Positions 19,677 through 30,505 of a DNA stretch of 64,000 nt are shown here, piece after piece; position 1 is the first letter of the stretch, and every line of letters begins with the position of its first letter. The DNA comes from Bacteroidota bacterium (GTDB lineage: Bacteria; Bacteroidota; Bacteroidia; B-17B0; Aurantibacillaceae): assembly GCA_013288015.1 (NCBI GenBank), contig JABDCR010000007.1, positions 1-64,000 of the forward strand. The letters run 5' to 3'. The translations under genes were made by a program, and so were the position numbers. The notes under the pieces were generated by a model, which saw only the letters and a list, made by a program, of their open reading frames with translations, searched no databases and was not told where the DNA came from.

Positions 19677-19782
19677 CACTAATCTTAATTAATCTTAAAA
19701 CTCAGGTCCGGGCAATTTAATTTTATTTTCTTTGCACTTTACTTTTGCCTGAAAAAAGTATCCAATAGGAAAATAGAGTTGA

Positions 19783-20538
19783 ATGAACCTGTCGCTTACC
19801 CCAAATAAATATAGAGATACGTTTCTTAAAATTTTATTTTTTTTGTGCTTATTTGCAACGTCAAAATCCTTGTTGCAGGCACAAACCAAGGCATGTAAGT
19901 TAGATTCCCTAAGAGATCAATTTATAAAAGATTCTACCTGGATTTTTCGCCCGAAAAACGTATTTCCTTTATTAGCCTCAGACCAACGTAACTCTTATAT
20001 AGGTGGAAAACCGGTAAACATTTGGGGTATAAAAGGTGGTGTTACATTATTTGATAGGCATAATGTAGGGTTAGGGGTATATAGCGTTACAAATTCTACC
20101 CAGCGTTATATAGCACGACAGGATAGAACAATAAATCAAAACACCACGTTACAATACTTAACTGCCTTTTACGAATACTCTTTTATTGAACGACGTTGGT
20201 GGGAGGTTGGTATACCTATTGAAATTGGTGGTGGCATGTATAATATTGGTAGTACAGATGTAAATACAAACAAAGCCCTTCCTAATAGAAAAGGACTTTT
20301 TATTCCTTTAGGAACAGCATTAGATGTGTATTTTAAACCTACCCGATGGTTTGCCATAAACGTAATGGGTGGTTATCGTGTTGCAATTACGGATAACGCC
20401 CGATTAAATTTTAACGGATGGTTTTATTCTTTTGGTGGGGCAATCTATTTAAGGCAAATTCTTCAGGATTTGCGTTATTACAATAAAAAAAGAATTTACA
20501 AAAAAGAGCTTGAAATAGTTAACCGTTTACCGGATTAA
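19783..20538 (+). CDS. hypothetical outer-membrane beta-barrel-like protein
   Basis: Signal peptide and alternating aromatic strand pattern (FIERRWWEVGIPIEIGGGMYNIG...VYFKPTRWFAINVMGGYRVAI). Confidence 0.6.
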   Translation: MNLSLTPNKYRDTFLKILFFLCLFATSKSLLQAQTKACKLDSLRDQFIKDSTWIFRPKNVFPLLASDQRNSYIGGKPVNIWGIKGGVTLFDRHNVGLGVYSVTNSTQRYIARQDRTINQNTTLQYLTAFYEYSFIERRWWEVGIPIEIGGGMYNIGSTDVNTNKALPNRKGLFIPLGTALDVYFKPTRWFAINVMGGYRVAITDNARLNFNGWFYSFGGAIYLRQILQDLRYYNKKRIYKKELEIVNRLPD

Positions 20539-20584
20539 TTTTAAATTCGCTTGCTTATTTACTTTTAACCTTATCTTATAAATT

Positions 20585-21439
20585 ATGAAAGGAATAATTT
20601 TAGCCGGAGGCTCCGGCACTCGTTTACATCCGCTTACGCTTGCCATGAGCAAGCAAATGATGCCTGTGTATGATAAACCGATGATTTACTACCCGTTATC
20701 AATCCTAATGATGGCCGGCATTAATGAAGTTTTAATAATTTCTACACCTGCGGATTTACCAAATTTCGAAAAATTGTTGGGTACCGGCGCTCAAATTGGT
20801 TGCAAGTTTTCGTATGCCGTACAAGAGGTTCCAAATGGTTTAGCGCAAGCCTTTGTTATTGGCGAAAAATTTATTGGTAATGAAAAAGTTGCCTTGGTTT
20901 TAGGAGATAACATTTTTCATGGGCAAGGTTTAGGTCGCCAGTTACAAACCTGCAAAAATCCTGATGGAGGCATTGTGTTTGCTTACCACGTGAGCGACCC
21001 TGAGCGTTATGGGGTGGTTGACTTTGATGCAAACCATAAAGTGCTTTCTATCGAAGAAAAACCCGCACATCCAAAATCTAATTATGCGGTACCGGGTTTA
21101 TATTTTTACGATAACACAGTGGTGAAAATTGCTAAGGAGTTAAAACCGAGCCCGCGTGGCGAGTATGAAATTACTGATGTAAATAAAAAATATTTAGAGG
21201 CTAAAAAACTAGAAGTTCGTATACTTGATAGAGGTACGGCTTGGCTTGATACAGGTACTTTTGCATCACTTATGCAAGCGGGGCAATTTGTGCAGGTTAT
21301 AGAAGAGCGCCAGGGCTTAAAAATTGGATGTATAGAAGAGATTGCTTACAATATGGGCTATATCGATAAAGAGCAGCTGCACAAAATAGCGCAACCACTT
21401 ACCAAAAGTGGTTACGGAAGCTATCTTTTAAAGCTGTAA
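20585..21439 (+). CDS. rfbA: glucose-1-phosphate thymidylyltransferase
   Basis: [18 protein letters not shown]...[18 protein letters not shown]...LGDNIFHG...[10 protein letters not shown]. Confidence 0.97.
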   Translation: MKGIILAGGSGTRLHPLTLAMSKQMMPVYDKPMIYYPLSILMMAGINEVLIISTPADLPNFEKLLGTGAQIGCKFSYAVQEVPNGLAQAFVIGEKFIGNEKVALVLGDNIFHGQGLGRQLQTCKNPDGGIVFAYHVSDPERYGVVDFDANHKVLSIEEKPAHPKSNYAVPGLYFYDNTVVKIAKELKPSPRGEYEITDVNKKYLEAKKLEVRILDRGTAWLDTGTFASLMQAGQFVQVIEERQGLKIGCIEEIAYNMGYIDKEQLHKIAQPLTKSGYGSYLLKL

Positions 21440-21442
21440 TTT

Positions 21443-21730
21443 TTGTTGGCGGTTGAGGCAAAAAATAAAGCAAACGCTATAAAAGAGTTGATGCAAATTC
21501 CGGGCGTGGGTAAATCTATTGCTAACGATTTATACAACATCAACATAAAAAGTATAGCGGCTTTAAAAAATCAATCGCCCGAAGAGTTATATCATCTGTC
21601 AAATCAATATGCGGGTGTGGTGCAAGATAGGTGCTTGTTGTATGTTTTTAGATGCGCCGTTTATTATGCTACCGAGAAAAAACACGAAACCGAAAAATTA
21701 AAGTGGTGGAATTGGAAAGAGAAAAAATAA
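21443..21730 (+). CDS. helix-hairpin-helix protein, Cdd1/pathogenicity-locus-like
   Basis: LMQIPGVGKSIANDLYNINIKSIAALKNQSPEELY HhH motif; TTG start; TAATG overlap with the next gene. Confidence 0.75.
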   Translation: MLAVEAKNKANAIKELMQIPGVGKSIANDLYNINIKSIAALKNQSPEELYHLSNQYAGVVQDRCLLYVFRCAVYYATEKKHETEKLKWWNWKEKK

Positions 21731-22716
21731 TGACAGAAAACCCTTACAAAAATTTTTCAATTGCGTTTGATGCTTATTTTAATCAGGCGGTAAATCAGTT
21801 TCCTAAAACGCCCGAAAATTTATATCAGCCACTAATATATTTTTTGGCACTTGGCGGCAAACGTGTTAGACCCTTGCTAACATTAATTGCGGCTGATTTT
21901 TTTAATGGAGATGTAACTAAATGTTTATCGGCCGCTACATCAATCGAGTTTTTCCATAATTTTTCATTGATACACGATGATATTATGGATAATGCGCCAC
22001 TAAGGCGTAACAAACAAACTATACACGAAAAATGGAACAGCAGTGTAGCTATTTTAAGTGGCGATGTGTTGATGGTAAAAGCTTATCAGGAACTTGCCAA
22101 AACCGATAAAGAAATATCAACCGAACTACGAACTATTTTTTCTAAAATGGCAGTTGAGGTTTGTGAAGGACAACAGCTTGATATGGATTTTGAGACAAAA
22201 AACAATGTTGCCATTAACGAGTACATTAATATGATTCGCTTAAAAACAGCGGTGTTATTGGGTTGCAGTTTACAAATGGGTGCTATTTGTGCCAATGCTT
22301 CTAAAAAGGATTGTGAATTATTATACCAAACCGGAGAAAAATTAGGCATTGCTTTTCAATTGACGGATGATTATTTAGATGTGTTTGGTAACCCCGACCA
22401 AGTAGGTAAACAGATAGGTGGCGATATTATTTCAAACAAAAAAACATGGTTGCTTTTAAAAGCATTTGAGTTAGCTGATGCAAATCAAAAAAACAAATTG
22501 CAAGATTGGATTGCTAAGAAGGACTTTAATGCTACAGAAAAAGTGCAGGCCATAAAAGAAATTTTTACTGCACTTAAATTAGAAGATTACTTAAAAGCTG
22601 AAATAGATTTTTATTATAACGAAGCAATTGTTCTTTTAAAATCGTCTTCGGCTTCGCCCGAAAAAATACATGTATTTACTTTATTTGCGCAAAGTTTAAT
22701 GCAACGCACAAAATAA
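21730..22716 (+). CDS. polyprenyl synthetase family protein (E-isoprenyl diphosphate synthase)
   Basis: LALGGKRVRPLL, LIHDDIMDNAPLRR (DDxxD), FQLTDDYLDVFG (second DDxxD). ORF track start 21652 trimmed to ATG at 21730. Confidence 0.94.
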   Translation: MTENPYKNFSIAFDAYFNQAVNQFPKTPENLYQPLIYFLALGGKRVRPLLTLIAADFFNGDVTKCLSAATSIEFFHNFSLIHDDIMDNAPLRRNKQTIHEKWNSSVAILSGDVLMVKAYQELAKTDKEISTELRTIFSKMAVEVCEGQQLDMDFETKNNVAINEYINMIRLKTAVLLGCSLQMGAICANASKKDCELLYQTGEKLGIAFQLTDDYLDVFGNPDQVGKQIGGDIISNKKTWLLLKAFELADANQKNKLQDWIAKKDFNATEKVQAIKEIFTALKLEDYLKAEIDFYYNEAIVLLKSSSASPEKIHVFTLFAQSLMQRTK

Positions 22717-22717
22717 A

Positions 22718-23065
22718 ATGAAACAAGAATCAAAAACTCCCCCCGATTTTTACGATATGGTATACCAAGTGGTTCGCCTTATTCCTAAAGGTAGAGTTAC
22801 TTCTTATGGGGCTATAGCCAAATATTTAGGTGCTGCGGGTTCATCTCGTTTGGTGGGTTATGCCATGCACGGTGCTCATAACCAAAAACCAAAAGTACCT
22901 GCACACAGAGTAGTTAATAGAAATGGTTTGCTTACCGGCAAACATCATTTTGCTACTCCATATCAAATGCAGGAGCTTTTAGAAAAAGAAAAAATAAAAG
23001 TAGAGAATGATAAAATCATTCATTTCGAAAAATATTATTGGGATCCCCTAAAGGAGTTGTTGTAA
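22718..23065 (+). CDS. alkyltransferase-like protein (ATL; MGMT homologue lacking the catalytic Cys)
   Basis: RVTSYGAIAKYLG, SSRLVGYAMHG, and PAHRVVNRNG in place of the MGMT PCHRV motif. Confidence 0.9.
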   Translation: MKQESKTPPDFYDMVYQVVRLIPKGRVTSYGAIAKYLGAAGSSRLVGYAMHGAHNQKPKVPAHRVVNRNGLLTGKHHFATPYQMQELLEKEKIKVENDKIIHFEKYYWDPLKELL

Positions 23066-23072
23066 ACGCAAG

Positions 23073-24821
23073 TTAATCAACCCTAACTCCATTATGATAG
23101 CTAATGCGTTTTGTTTCCGCACCGTTTTTGTCGTAAAAAATCCACGTGCCATCGGGTACACTTTGCTCATGCCCTTTGCGCTTATCATTTATAACCTTAT
23201 AGTTCATTATGCTTTGTAATTTTTGGTTGGGTTGCCACACGGCGCTTTTACCCGATAAATGTCCGTTTTTAAAATGTTGTTCGCGCTGCAAACCACCGTT
23301 TTCATAATAATATTGCCATGTACCTGTTTGCTTGCCTTTTCTGTATTTGCCTTTACTATCAATAGTACCGTTTTCGGTATATTGTATAAAGCTGCCGTGT
23401 TTAAAACCAAATACGTAATTCGAAATTTCTCTTAGTTTACCAGTACGTTCAAACCAATACTGCCACTTGCCATTTTTTTGCCCGGCTTTATATTCGCCGG
23501 TATAACTCATTTTACCATTGTTATAAAACCCTTGCCACAAGCCATCTAAAATACCGGCTTTGAAAAAGCCCTTATCTTTTAATTGTCCGTTTTGCCACCA
23601 GGCTTGCCATTCGCCTTCTTCTTGATTAGCTACATAATTCCCTTCTTGTAATTTTTTTCCGTTTTCAAAAAAAGTAGTCCATAAACCGTTTTTTAAATCG
23701 TCGGCAAAAATCCCTTGCTTCCATAACTCACCTGTTTTGTACCAATATTTCCAGGTTCCGTTTTGTTTATCATTTGCAAAATCTCCCTCGCTTTCTTTTT
23801 TTCCATCTTCAAAAAAGTAAGTCCATAAACCTTCGCGTAAATTGTTTTTAAAAGTGCCTTTCATTTCCATACCGCCATTACTGCGATAAAAACTCCAAAG
23901 ACTATCTTTTTTACTTTCTATATATTTTCCATCCGACTTAATAGTTCCATCCTGAAAATATGCTTTGTACGGCCCATTTATTTTTCCGTTAACATAAGTA
24001 GTAGTATACTCTAAAGCTCCGTCTTCGTAATAAAATTTCCAAAGCCCAGTGCGTAATCCATTTTGATAAACACCCTTACCACGCAAAATATTTTTGTCGG
24101 TTACTAAAGTAAGTGTGCCATTTCCGTTTACAATAACCTGTTTGCCTTCCTCGTTCCAAAGGTTCATCAAATACTCAACACTGTCTTTATATTCTTTTTC
24201 CAGTTTAACTTTTCCGTTTTCGTAAAACTCGGCAAACTTGCCACAAGGTCTGCCATTGCAATAATTTTCTTGCGACTGAATATTTCCATTTGCATAATAA
24301 TTAACCAGTGGCCCATTTTTTCTGTCGTTTTCAAACAAGCCGTCGCTTTGTAATTTTCCGCTTTCAAAATAATATTTCCAGGCACCCTGTCTTTTTCCGT
24401 AGCTAAAACTTTCTATGCTTCGTTGCGTGCCATTTTCAAAGTACGATGTCCAAATACTATCAGGTCTGTCGTTTTTAAATACGGTTTCTTGCGCTGTTTT
24501 TCCACTATTATAATAATATAGATAATGGCCTTGCTTTACCCCGTTTTGATAATGCTCAACAGCCTTTAAATTTCCGGTATTATAAAAAAACCTCCAGGTG
24601 CTATCCTGTTTTCCGCCTTTATACCAACCTAAACGGGCAATTTTTCCGTTCTCATAATAGTTAACGGTTTTGCCGTGTGCAATGCCGCGTTTGTAGTTGT
24701 CTTCCGATTTTACTTTGTTTTTATCGGCATCCCAATATTCATAACGAGGCTGTGCCAATGTAATAAGTGGCAAACAATACAAGAGACAAATAATAGCACG
24801 GCATATTTTTTTCATAAACAC
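23073..24821 (-). CDS. MORN-like / YwqK-type repeat protein, exported
   Basis: About 20 degenerate repeats of the form [W]xxYYENGxLxxxGxFxxxxxxGxW across 582 aa; signal peptide. Confidence 0.85.
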   Translation of the reverse strand: MFMKKICRAIICLLYCLPLITLAQPRYEYWDADKNKVKSEDNYKRGIAHGKTVNYYENGKIARLGWYKGGKQDSTWRFFYNTGNLKAVEHYQNGVKQGHYLYYYNSGKTAQETVFKNDRPDSIWTSYFENGTQRSIESFSYGKRQGAWKYYFESGKLQSDGLFENDRKNGPLVNYYANGNIQSQENYCNGRPCGKFAEFYENGKVKLEKEYKDSVEYLMNLWNEEGKQVIVNGNGTLTLVTDKNILRGKGVYQNGLRTGLWKFYYEDGALEYTTTYVNGKINGPYKAYFQDGTIKSDGKYIESKKDSLWSFYRSNGGMEMKGTFKNNLREGLWTYFFEDGKKESEGDFANDKQNGTWKYWYKTGELWKQGIFADDLKNGLWTTFFENGKKLQEGNYVANQEEGEWQAWWQNGQLKDKGFFKAGILDGLWQGFYNNGKMSYTGEYKAGQKNGKWQYWFERTGKLREISNYVFGFKHGSFIQYTENGTIDSKGKYRKGKQTGTWQYYYENGGLQREQHFKNGHLSGKSAVWQPNQKLQSIMNYKVINDKRKGHEQSVPDGTWIFYDKNGAETKRISYHNGVRVD

Positions 24822-24879
24822 AAAAGTAAAAATTGAACGATTTTAATTTTAACTAAGTCTTAAAACTTGTAAACATAAC

Positions 24880-26358
24880 TTAGTTACCACAGGTGCAAAG
24901 TACTTCCTTGGTAACTGTTTGTTTTTGATTGGGGAGTACCGAAAACTCTTTCATGTAGATAATTTTCAGCGAATCAATTTTGGCATCGGCATGGTTTTTA
25001 TTCCAATCATGTATCATGTAAGTACACATGTAAGGACGTATAAACGCATTGCTGGCAAAAACATAATTTTCGTAAAATTTGCGCCACCTGTCATTTTTAA
25101 TATAAGCAAGTACACTGGTTGGCTTTGTATAATCAACTTTTGCGCCTTTACGGTTTATGTCAATTTTCAACGAGTTTTTTGCAGAGCCCTCCATAATATA
25201 CCAGCCATCATCTTTAAAAACGGTAGGCGCAAACATGCCCCAGTTTTGATTAAAACGTAAACTATAACCAAATTGAAAAAAACCGTTCGCCACCGTTAAA
25301 CCCGAACCATTTACCGTGCTTATATTCCAAAGCATACAAAGGGCTATGCAAAAAAACAAGAAAGAGTTTTTAACTACATTGAAATAATAATTTGCTGTAA
25401 TTTTTTTAAAGAAAGAAGTATCAATTCTCGTTTCGCTGAGTTGTTTACGTTTAATTTTTTTATCGAACCAATCCATTACATAGGAAGGAAGCAAACCTAT
25501 CGATGTCGTAATCCCAATTAAGTAAAACAAACCTACAAATAACGTAAGCGAAATACTCAGGTGAAGTGCTGCAATGCAGAAAATAAAAATTAAACGGAAG
25601 CGCGCATTTTTAAACGGAACAAATAATAAAAATGGAATGAGCATTTCAAACCACCTGATAAAAATGGTAAGATATTTTAAAACCTCTGGATAGGCTAACA
25701 ACACCTTTCCTAAAGGCCAGGTCATTTGGTCGAGACTAAGAGCATAGTATATAGCAGTGCCTTCGCTGTTCCATTCAGGCGATTCTTTCAGTAAGCCTGT
25801 AAAAAAGTAAATCGAAAAAAGCAAAATTACGTAACCCACTGTTGCAATAGTTAAAATGGTTTTTTTCTTTTCCGTACCTCTTAATAAACTTATTTTTTTA
25901 GAGTCGATGGAATAGAAATTACCCCAGGGCATAAAAATGCCCCAAAATAAAACCAAGCGCAATAAATCATCGCCGCTTTGTAAAACAAGTGTGTTGCGGT
26001 TTTGTAAGGATGTAAGTAAAAACCAGGCTAAAATGCTAAACACTTTGGTTTTATATCCTGCCAATAAAAAAAGATACACTATGCCTGTAATGATAAACAT
26101 GGTTAGCGCAAACGCATATGTATCAGCAAACTCAAAAAGAGAGAAATAGCCCGGGTTCCAAAAAGAGCGTTCAATGGGGTTAAAAGGCACTACACCCGTT
26201 TCAGTATAAAATGCTGTTAACGAATTTGCCCGTATACATAAATCAACTAATAAAATTAGCGATAGGGCTATGCGCATTAAACTAAGCGCGCGTACATCTA
26301 GTCCGTACAAATGTTTTAAGCGGATATAGAAACGGGGTATAAATTTTGCACTTATCAC
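24880..26358 (-). CDS. HTTM domain protein (vitamin K-dependent gamma-carboxylase-like membrane protein)
   Basis: LYGLDVRALSLMRIALSLILLVDL, SGDDLLRLVLFWGIFMPWG, FQFGYSLRFNQNWGMFAP. Confidence 0.8.
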   Translation of the reverse strand: MISAKFIPRFYIRLKHLYGLDVRALSLMRIALSLILLVDLCIRANSLTAFYTETGVVPFNPIERSFWNPGYFSLFEFADTYAFALTMFIITGIVYLFLLAGYKTKVFSILAWFLLTSLQNRNTLVLQSGDDLLRLVLFWGIFMPWGNFYSIDSKKISLLRGTEKKKTILTIATVGYVILLFSIYFFTGLLKESPEWNSEGTAIYYALSLDQMTWPLGKVLLAYPEVLKYLTIFIRWFEMLIPFLLFVPFKNARFRLIFIFCIAALHLSISLTLFVGLFYLIGITTSIGLLPSYVMDWFDKKIKRKQLSETRIDTSFFKKITANYYFNVVKNSFLFFCIALCMLWNISTVNGSGLTVANGFFQFGYSLRFNQNWGMFAPTVFKDDGWYIMEGSAKNSLKIDINRKGAKVDYTKPTSVLAYIKNDRWRKFYENYVFASNAFIRPYMCTYMIHDWNKNHADAKIDSLKIIYMKEFSVLPNQKQTVTKEVLCTCGN

Positions 26359-26406
26359 AGCTTGTTACCTTTTATCAAAACAATAAAATTGTAGCTTGTT
26401 TAATTT

Positions 26407-26414
26407 TACTTTTG
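26407..26414 (+). promoter_or_regulatory. Bacteroidota-type -7 box upstream of the ABC ATPase gene
   Basis: TACTTTTG matches TAnnTTTG, 11 nt before the ATG at 26426. Confidence 0.45.
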
Positions 26415-26425
26415 TGTGAAGATAT

Positions 26426-27118
26426 ATGCAATTACCCATTATACAAATTATTGATGTTACAAAAAAGTACGTAATAGGTACCGAGGTTATCAACGCTCTA
26501 AATGGCGTATCACTAACGGTACAAAAAAACGAGTACGTTGCTTTAATGGGCCCGTCGGGTAGTGGTAAATCAACTTTAATGAATATGTTGGGTTGCCTGG
26601 ACACTCCCACATCTGGCGAATATATTTTAAACCAAATACCCGTTGCCAAAATGAGTGATAATGAGTTGGCTGAGGTGCGTAATAAAGAAATTGGCTTTGT
26701 ATTTCAAACCTTTAACCTTTTGCCGCGTTCAACTACTTTAGAGAATGTGGCTTTGCCTTTGGTTTATGCCGGGACAAAAAAAGAAGAACGAGAAAAACGT
26801 GCCAAAGAGGTGCTAGAGCAGGTTGGTTTGGGTAACCGTATGAGTCATAAACCCAATGAGTTATCTGGTGGACAAAGGCAGCGGGTGGCCATTGCACGTG
26901 CTTTGGTAAATAAACCTGCCATTATTTTGGCCGATGAGCCTACAGGTAACTTAGATAGTAAAACATCTATTGAAATTATGGCTTTGCTGGAGGATATACA
27001 TAAGCTGGGCAACACCATTATTTTAGTAACCCATGAGGAAGACATTGCCCGTTATGCCCACCGCATCGTTCGTTTGCGTGATGGACTTACCGAAAGCGAT
27101 ACATTAAATCCTAAATAG
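26426..27118 (+). CDS. ABC transporter ATP-binding protein (MacB/LolD type)
   Basis: [59 protein letters not shown]. Confidence 0.95.
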   Translation: MQLPIIQIIDVTKKYVIGTEVINALNGVSLTVQKNEYVALMGPSGSGKSTLMNMLGCLDTPTSGEYILNQIPVAKMSDNELAEVRNKEIGFVFQTFNLLPRSTTLENVALPLVYAGTKKEEREKRAKEVLEQVGLGNRMSHKPNELSGGQRQRVAIARALVNKPAIILADEPTGNLDSKTSIEIMALLEDIHKLGNTIILVTHEEDIARYAHRIVRLRDGLTESDTLNPK

Positions 27119-27198
27119 TTTTCTAACAAAACATAGTTTAAAACTATGTGGCATGCGTCCTTATAAATGCCTTGTATCTACTACATTTGTTAGGTAGC

Positions 27199-29727
27199 AT
27201 GGCCGAAGAAGTAAAAAAAAATAAGTTAAAAATTCCCGTTTCTCCCGAAGAAAACAAAACCGAAATTCAAGATGTTTCAGGTGAAGGTTTTAGTACTCCT
27301 AAACCTAAAAAAAATCCAGCAGAAAAAAAAGAAAAGCCCAAAGCGGCTGATAGCATTAGTGTTTTAGATCGCGTAAAAAAAGTAGTAGAATTTTTTAAGG
27401 CAGAACAAACGCAACGCATTATTGGTTTGTTTTACATTTTTGCAGCCGTTTATATTGGTGTTGCTTGTGCATCATACTTGTTTACCTGGCAGGCCGACCA
27501 AGATAAAGTAATGGGACCTGCATCTTATCTTTTCTCTCCTGAAGTGCGCGTACAAAACTGGTTTGGTAAAATGGGTGCCATGCTTTCTCATTTATTTATG
27601 TACAAATGGTTTGGCGTTTCCTCGTTTTTATTTGTGCCTTTGTTGTTGTTAGGTGGCATAGCAAAAGCATTTCAACGTAACATTTCTATCAGCGCTAATT
27701 TATGGGCAAAAGCTGTTTTTGTGGTGGTGTGGGTATCACTTACGCTTGGCTTTATTTTTAGCGATAAACTACTTTTTTTAGGTGGCGGTTTTGGTTACAT
27801 CATCAGCACCAATTTACAATCTTTAATAGGGGGCATTGGTTTACTTGCACTACTGGTGTTAAGTTTTACCGGCTTTATTTTTATCATCTTTAAATTTAAA
27901 AAGAAAGAGCCCATAGCAGAAGAAGTTATTGTATCACCTGTTGCTCAACCTGTTGCCGTAGCTCCTCAGCCCGAAATAAAAAACGCCAATAAATTTGTTT
28001 TTGAAAAACTGCCTGAAGAAAAAGTAGTTGAAGAACAAATTATTGTGGAAGAAGTTGAAAGCAGCGAAATAGTTTTAGAAGTTTCTGATTCGGATAAAGA
28101 AGTCGAAAAAAAAAACGAGATAGTTGACTTAGAAATTGAGCCTGTAAAGTCTGAACCACCCGTTTTAGTTGATACAGATGTACTAGCGCAAAAAATTGTT
28201 GACCAGTTTGGCGAGTACGACCCCACCTTAGATTTAGGCTCTTACCAAATGCCGCATATTGGTTTACTAAACGATTATGGTAATGTAGAAACTACTATCA
28301 ATCAGGAAGAGTTAAACTCTAACAAGGATAAAATTATTGCAACCCTGCGTAATTACGGCATCGAGATTGATAAAATTAAAGCTACCATTGGACCCACCGT
28401 TACACTTTACGAAATTGTTCCTGCTGCCGGTGTTCGTATTTCTAAAATTAAAAACTTAGAAGATGACATTGCACTGAATCTTGCTGCACTTGGTATCCGT
28501 ATTATTGCGCCCATTCCGGGTAGAGGTACCATTGGTATAGAGGTTCCAAATCAAAATCCTGAAATGGTGCCCATGCGCAACATTTTAGCTACCGAAAAAT
28601 TCCAAAATACAACATTTGATTTGCCTATTGCGCTTGGTAAAACCATTAGTAACGAAACCTTTATTGCCGATTTAGCTAAAATGCCTCACTTGCTTATGGC
28701 GGGTGCAACGGGTCAGGGTAAATCGGTTGGGTTAAACGCGGTGCTGGTTTCTTTATTATATAAGAAGCATCCATCACAAATAAAATTTGTGTTGATTGAT
28801 CCTAAGAAAGTTGAGTTAACACTTTACAATAAAATTGAGCGTCATTATTTAGCAAAACTTCCAAATTCAGAAGAGGCAATCATTACCGATAACACCAAGG
28901 TTGTTCACACGTTGAATTCGCTTTGTATTGAAATGGATAACCGTTACGCTTTACTGCAAGATGCGCAGGTGCGTAACATAAAAGAGTATAACACAAAATT
29001 TGTTGCGCGTAAATTAAATCCTAACGACGGACACAAATATCTGCCTTATATAATTGTAGTAGTTGATGAGTTTGCCGATTTAATTATGACGGCTGGTAAA
29101 GAAGTTGAAATGCCAATTGCCCGTATAGCGCAGTTAGCGCGTGCTGTGGGCATACATTTAATTATTGCCACACAGCGCCCTAGTGTAAACATTATTACAG
29201 GTGTTATTAAAGCCAACTTCCCGGCACGTATTGCGTTTAGAGTAACTTCTAAAATTGATAGCCGTACTATTTTGGATGCCGGTGGTGCCGAGCAGTTAAT
29301 TGGTAAAGGAGATATGTTGTTAAGCACAGGTAACGATTTAATACGCATACAATGTGCTTTTGTTGATACACCTGAAATTGAAAAAATTACCGAATTTATT
29401 GGTTCGCAACGTGGTTACTCAAGTGCCTTTATTTTACCTGAATATATTGATGAAAATGCCGAAGGTGTTGCTGACATTGACCTTAGTGAGCGCGACAAAA
29501 TGTTTGACGATGCAGCGCGTGTTATTGTGCAGCATCAGCAAGGTTCAGCTTCTTTATTACAGCGTAAATTAAAACTTGGATATAATCGTGCAGGTAGAAT
29601 TATTGACCAGCTTGAAGCTGCCGGAATTGTGGGCTCTTTTGAGGGTTCTAAAGCCCGCGAAGTGTTAATTAAAGACCCTGTTTCGTTAGAGGAACGTTTA
29701 AAAGAGATGAGCCAACCAAAAAGTTAA
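27199..29727 (+). CDS. ftsK: DNA translocase FtsK/SpoIIIE
   Basis: Four N-terminal TMs, acidic linker, LMAGATGQGKSVGLNAVLVSLLYK, VVVDEFADLIMTAGKEVE, RLIIATQRPSV-type motif, C-terminal gamma-like winged helix. Start trimmed from 27148. Confidence 0.97.
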   Translation: MAEEVKKNKLKIPVSPEENKTEIQDVSGEGFSTPKPKKNPAEKKEKPKAADSISVLDRVKKVVEFFKAEQTQRIIGLFYIFAAVYIGVACASYLFTWQADQDKVMGPASYLFSPEVRVQNWFGKMGAMLSHLFMYKWFGVSSFLFVPLLLLGGIAKAFQRNISISANLWAKAVFVVVWVSLTLGFIFSDKLLFLGGGFGYIISTNLQSLIGGIGLLALLVLSFTGFIFIIFKFKKKEPIAEEVIVSPVAQPVAVAPQPEIKNANKFVFEKLPEEKVVEEQIIVEEVESSEIVLEVSDSDKEVEKKNEIVDLEIEPVKSEPPVLVDTDVLAQKIVDQFGEYDPTLDLGSYQMPHIGLLNDYGNVETTINQEELNSNKDKIIATLRNYGIEIDKIKATIGPTVTLYEIVPAAGVRISKIKNLEDDIALNLAALGIRIIAPIPGRGTIGIEVPNQNPEMVPMRNILATEKFQNTTFDLPIALGKTISNETFIADLAKMPHLLMAGATGQGKSVGLNAVLVSLLYKKHPSQIKFVLIDPKKVELTLYNKIERHYLAKLPNSEEAIITDNTKVVHTLNSLCIEMDNRYALLQDAQVRNIKEYNTKFVARKLNPNDGHKYLPYIIVVVDEFADLIMTAGKEVEMPIARIAQLARAVGIHLIIATQRPSVNIITGVIKANFPARIAFRVTSKIDSRTILDAGGAEQLIGKGDMLLSTGNDLIRIQCAFVDTPEIEKITEFIGSQRGYSSAFILPEYIDENAEGVADIDLSERDKMFDDAARVIVQHQQGSASLLQRKLKLGYNRAGRIIDQLEAAGIVGSFEGSKAREVLIKDPVSLEERLKEMSQPKS

Positions 29728-29794
29728 TTTAATTAATTCTTTTTCTAATCTCTTTTTTAATACATTTAGCTACTAATTTCTAAAACCATTAATT

Positions 29795-30466
29795 ATGAAA
29801 AAACAGATTTTAACAATAGCTGTTGCTATTAGCTCATTGCAATTTTTTGCGCAAGATGTTAAGGTTAGAGAATCTAACGAAAGCTTTAGTAATGGCGGTC
29901 ATAATTCGCTATCGGTAACGCTTTATGTAACTGATGTTAACATGGTAGAAAAAGAATGGAAAAGTAAAATGAAAGATTTTGGTTACGATAAATCAAGCGA
30001 AAAAAGCAACGAATACTTTTTTGATAACGTTGTTATGAAAGATTTAGGTAACAACACAATGGATGTTTTCTCTAAAGTAACCGAACAAAAAGGTGAGAAA
30101 TCAGTTACGTTAACTGCTGCTTTCGATTTAGGGGGCGCTTATTTAAGCTCATCTGAACATAAAGATAAATTTGAGTATGTTAAAAAAATGATGCACGATT
30201 TTGCGGTTAAAATCAGCAAAGAAGAGCTTGATGATCAAATAAAAGCGGCAGGAAAAGCCTTATCAAACCTACAAGATAAACAAGCAGGTTTAGAGAAAGA
30301 TAACAAAGGTTTGGCTGATGACATTACGAATTATAACTCAAAAATTAAAAAAGCAAACGAGCAAATAGAGCAGAACAAAAAAGATATAGAAACCAAAAAA
30401 GGCGAAGTTGCCGCACAACAAAAAGTAGTAGAGGGCATTAAAGCAAAAAAAGAATCTATCAAGTAA
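29795..30466 (+). CDS. hypothetical exported protein with C-terminal coiled coil
   Basis: Signal peptide; last ~90 aa heptad-like, Lys/Glu-rich. Confidence 0.65.
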   Translation: MKKQILTIAVAISSLQFFAQDVKVRESNESFSNGGHNSLSVTLYVTDVNMVEKEWKSKMKDFGYDKSSEKSNEYFFDNVVMKDLGNNTMDVFSKVTEQKGEKSVTLTAAFDLGGAYLSSSEHKDKFEYVKKMMHDFAVKISKEELDDQIKAAGKALSNLQDKQAGLEKDNKGLADDITNYNSKIKKANEQIEQNKKDIETKKGEVAAQQKVVEGIKAKKESIK

Positions 30467-30481
30467 ACGCTTGATTTTACC

Positions 30482-30489
30482 TATATTTG
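30482..30489 (+). promoter_or_regulatory. putative -7 box upstream of lepA
   Basis: TATATTTG matches TAnnTTTG; -33 element weak. Confidence 0.4.
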
Positions 30490-30505
30490 CCGACTTATTG
30501 TAGAG

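Noticed and set aside
24167-24385. Secondary - strand ORFs inside the MORN-like gene (23207-23410, 24167-24385)
   Set aside because: Out-of-frame products of the repetitive coding sequence.
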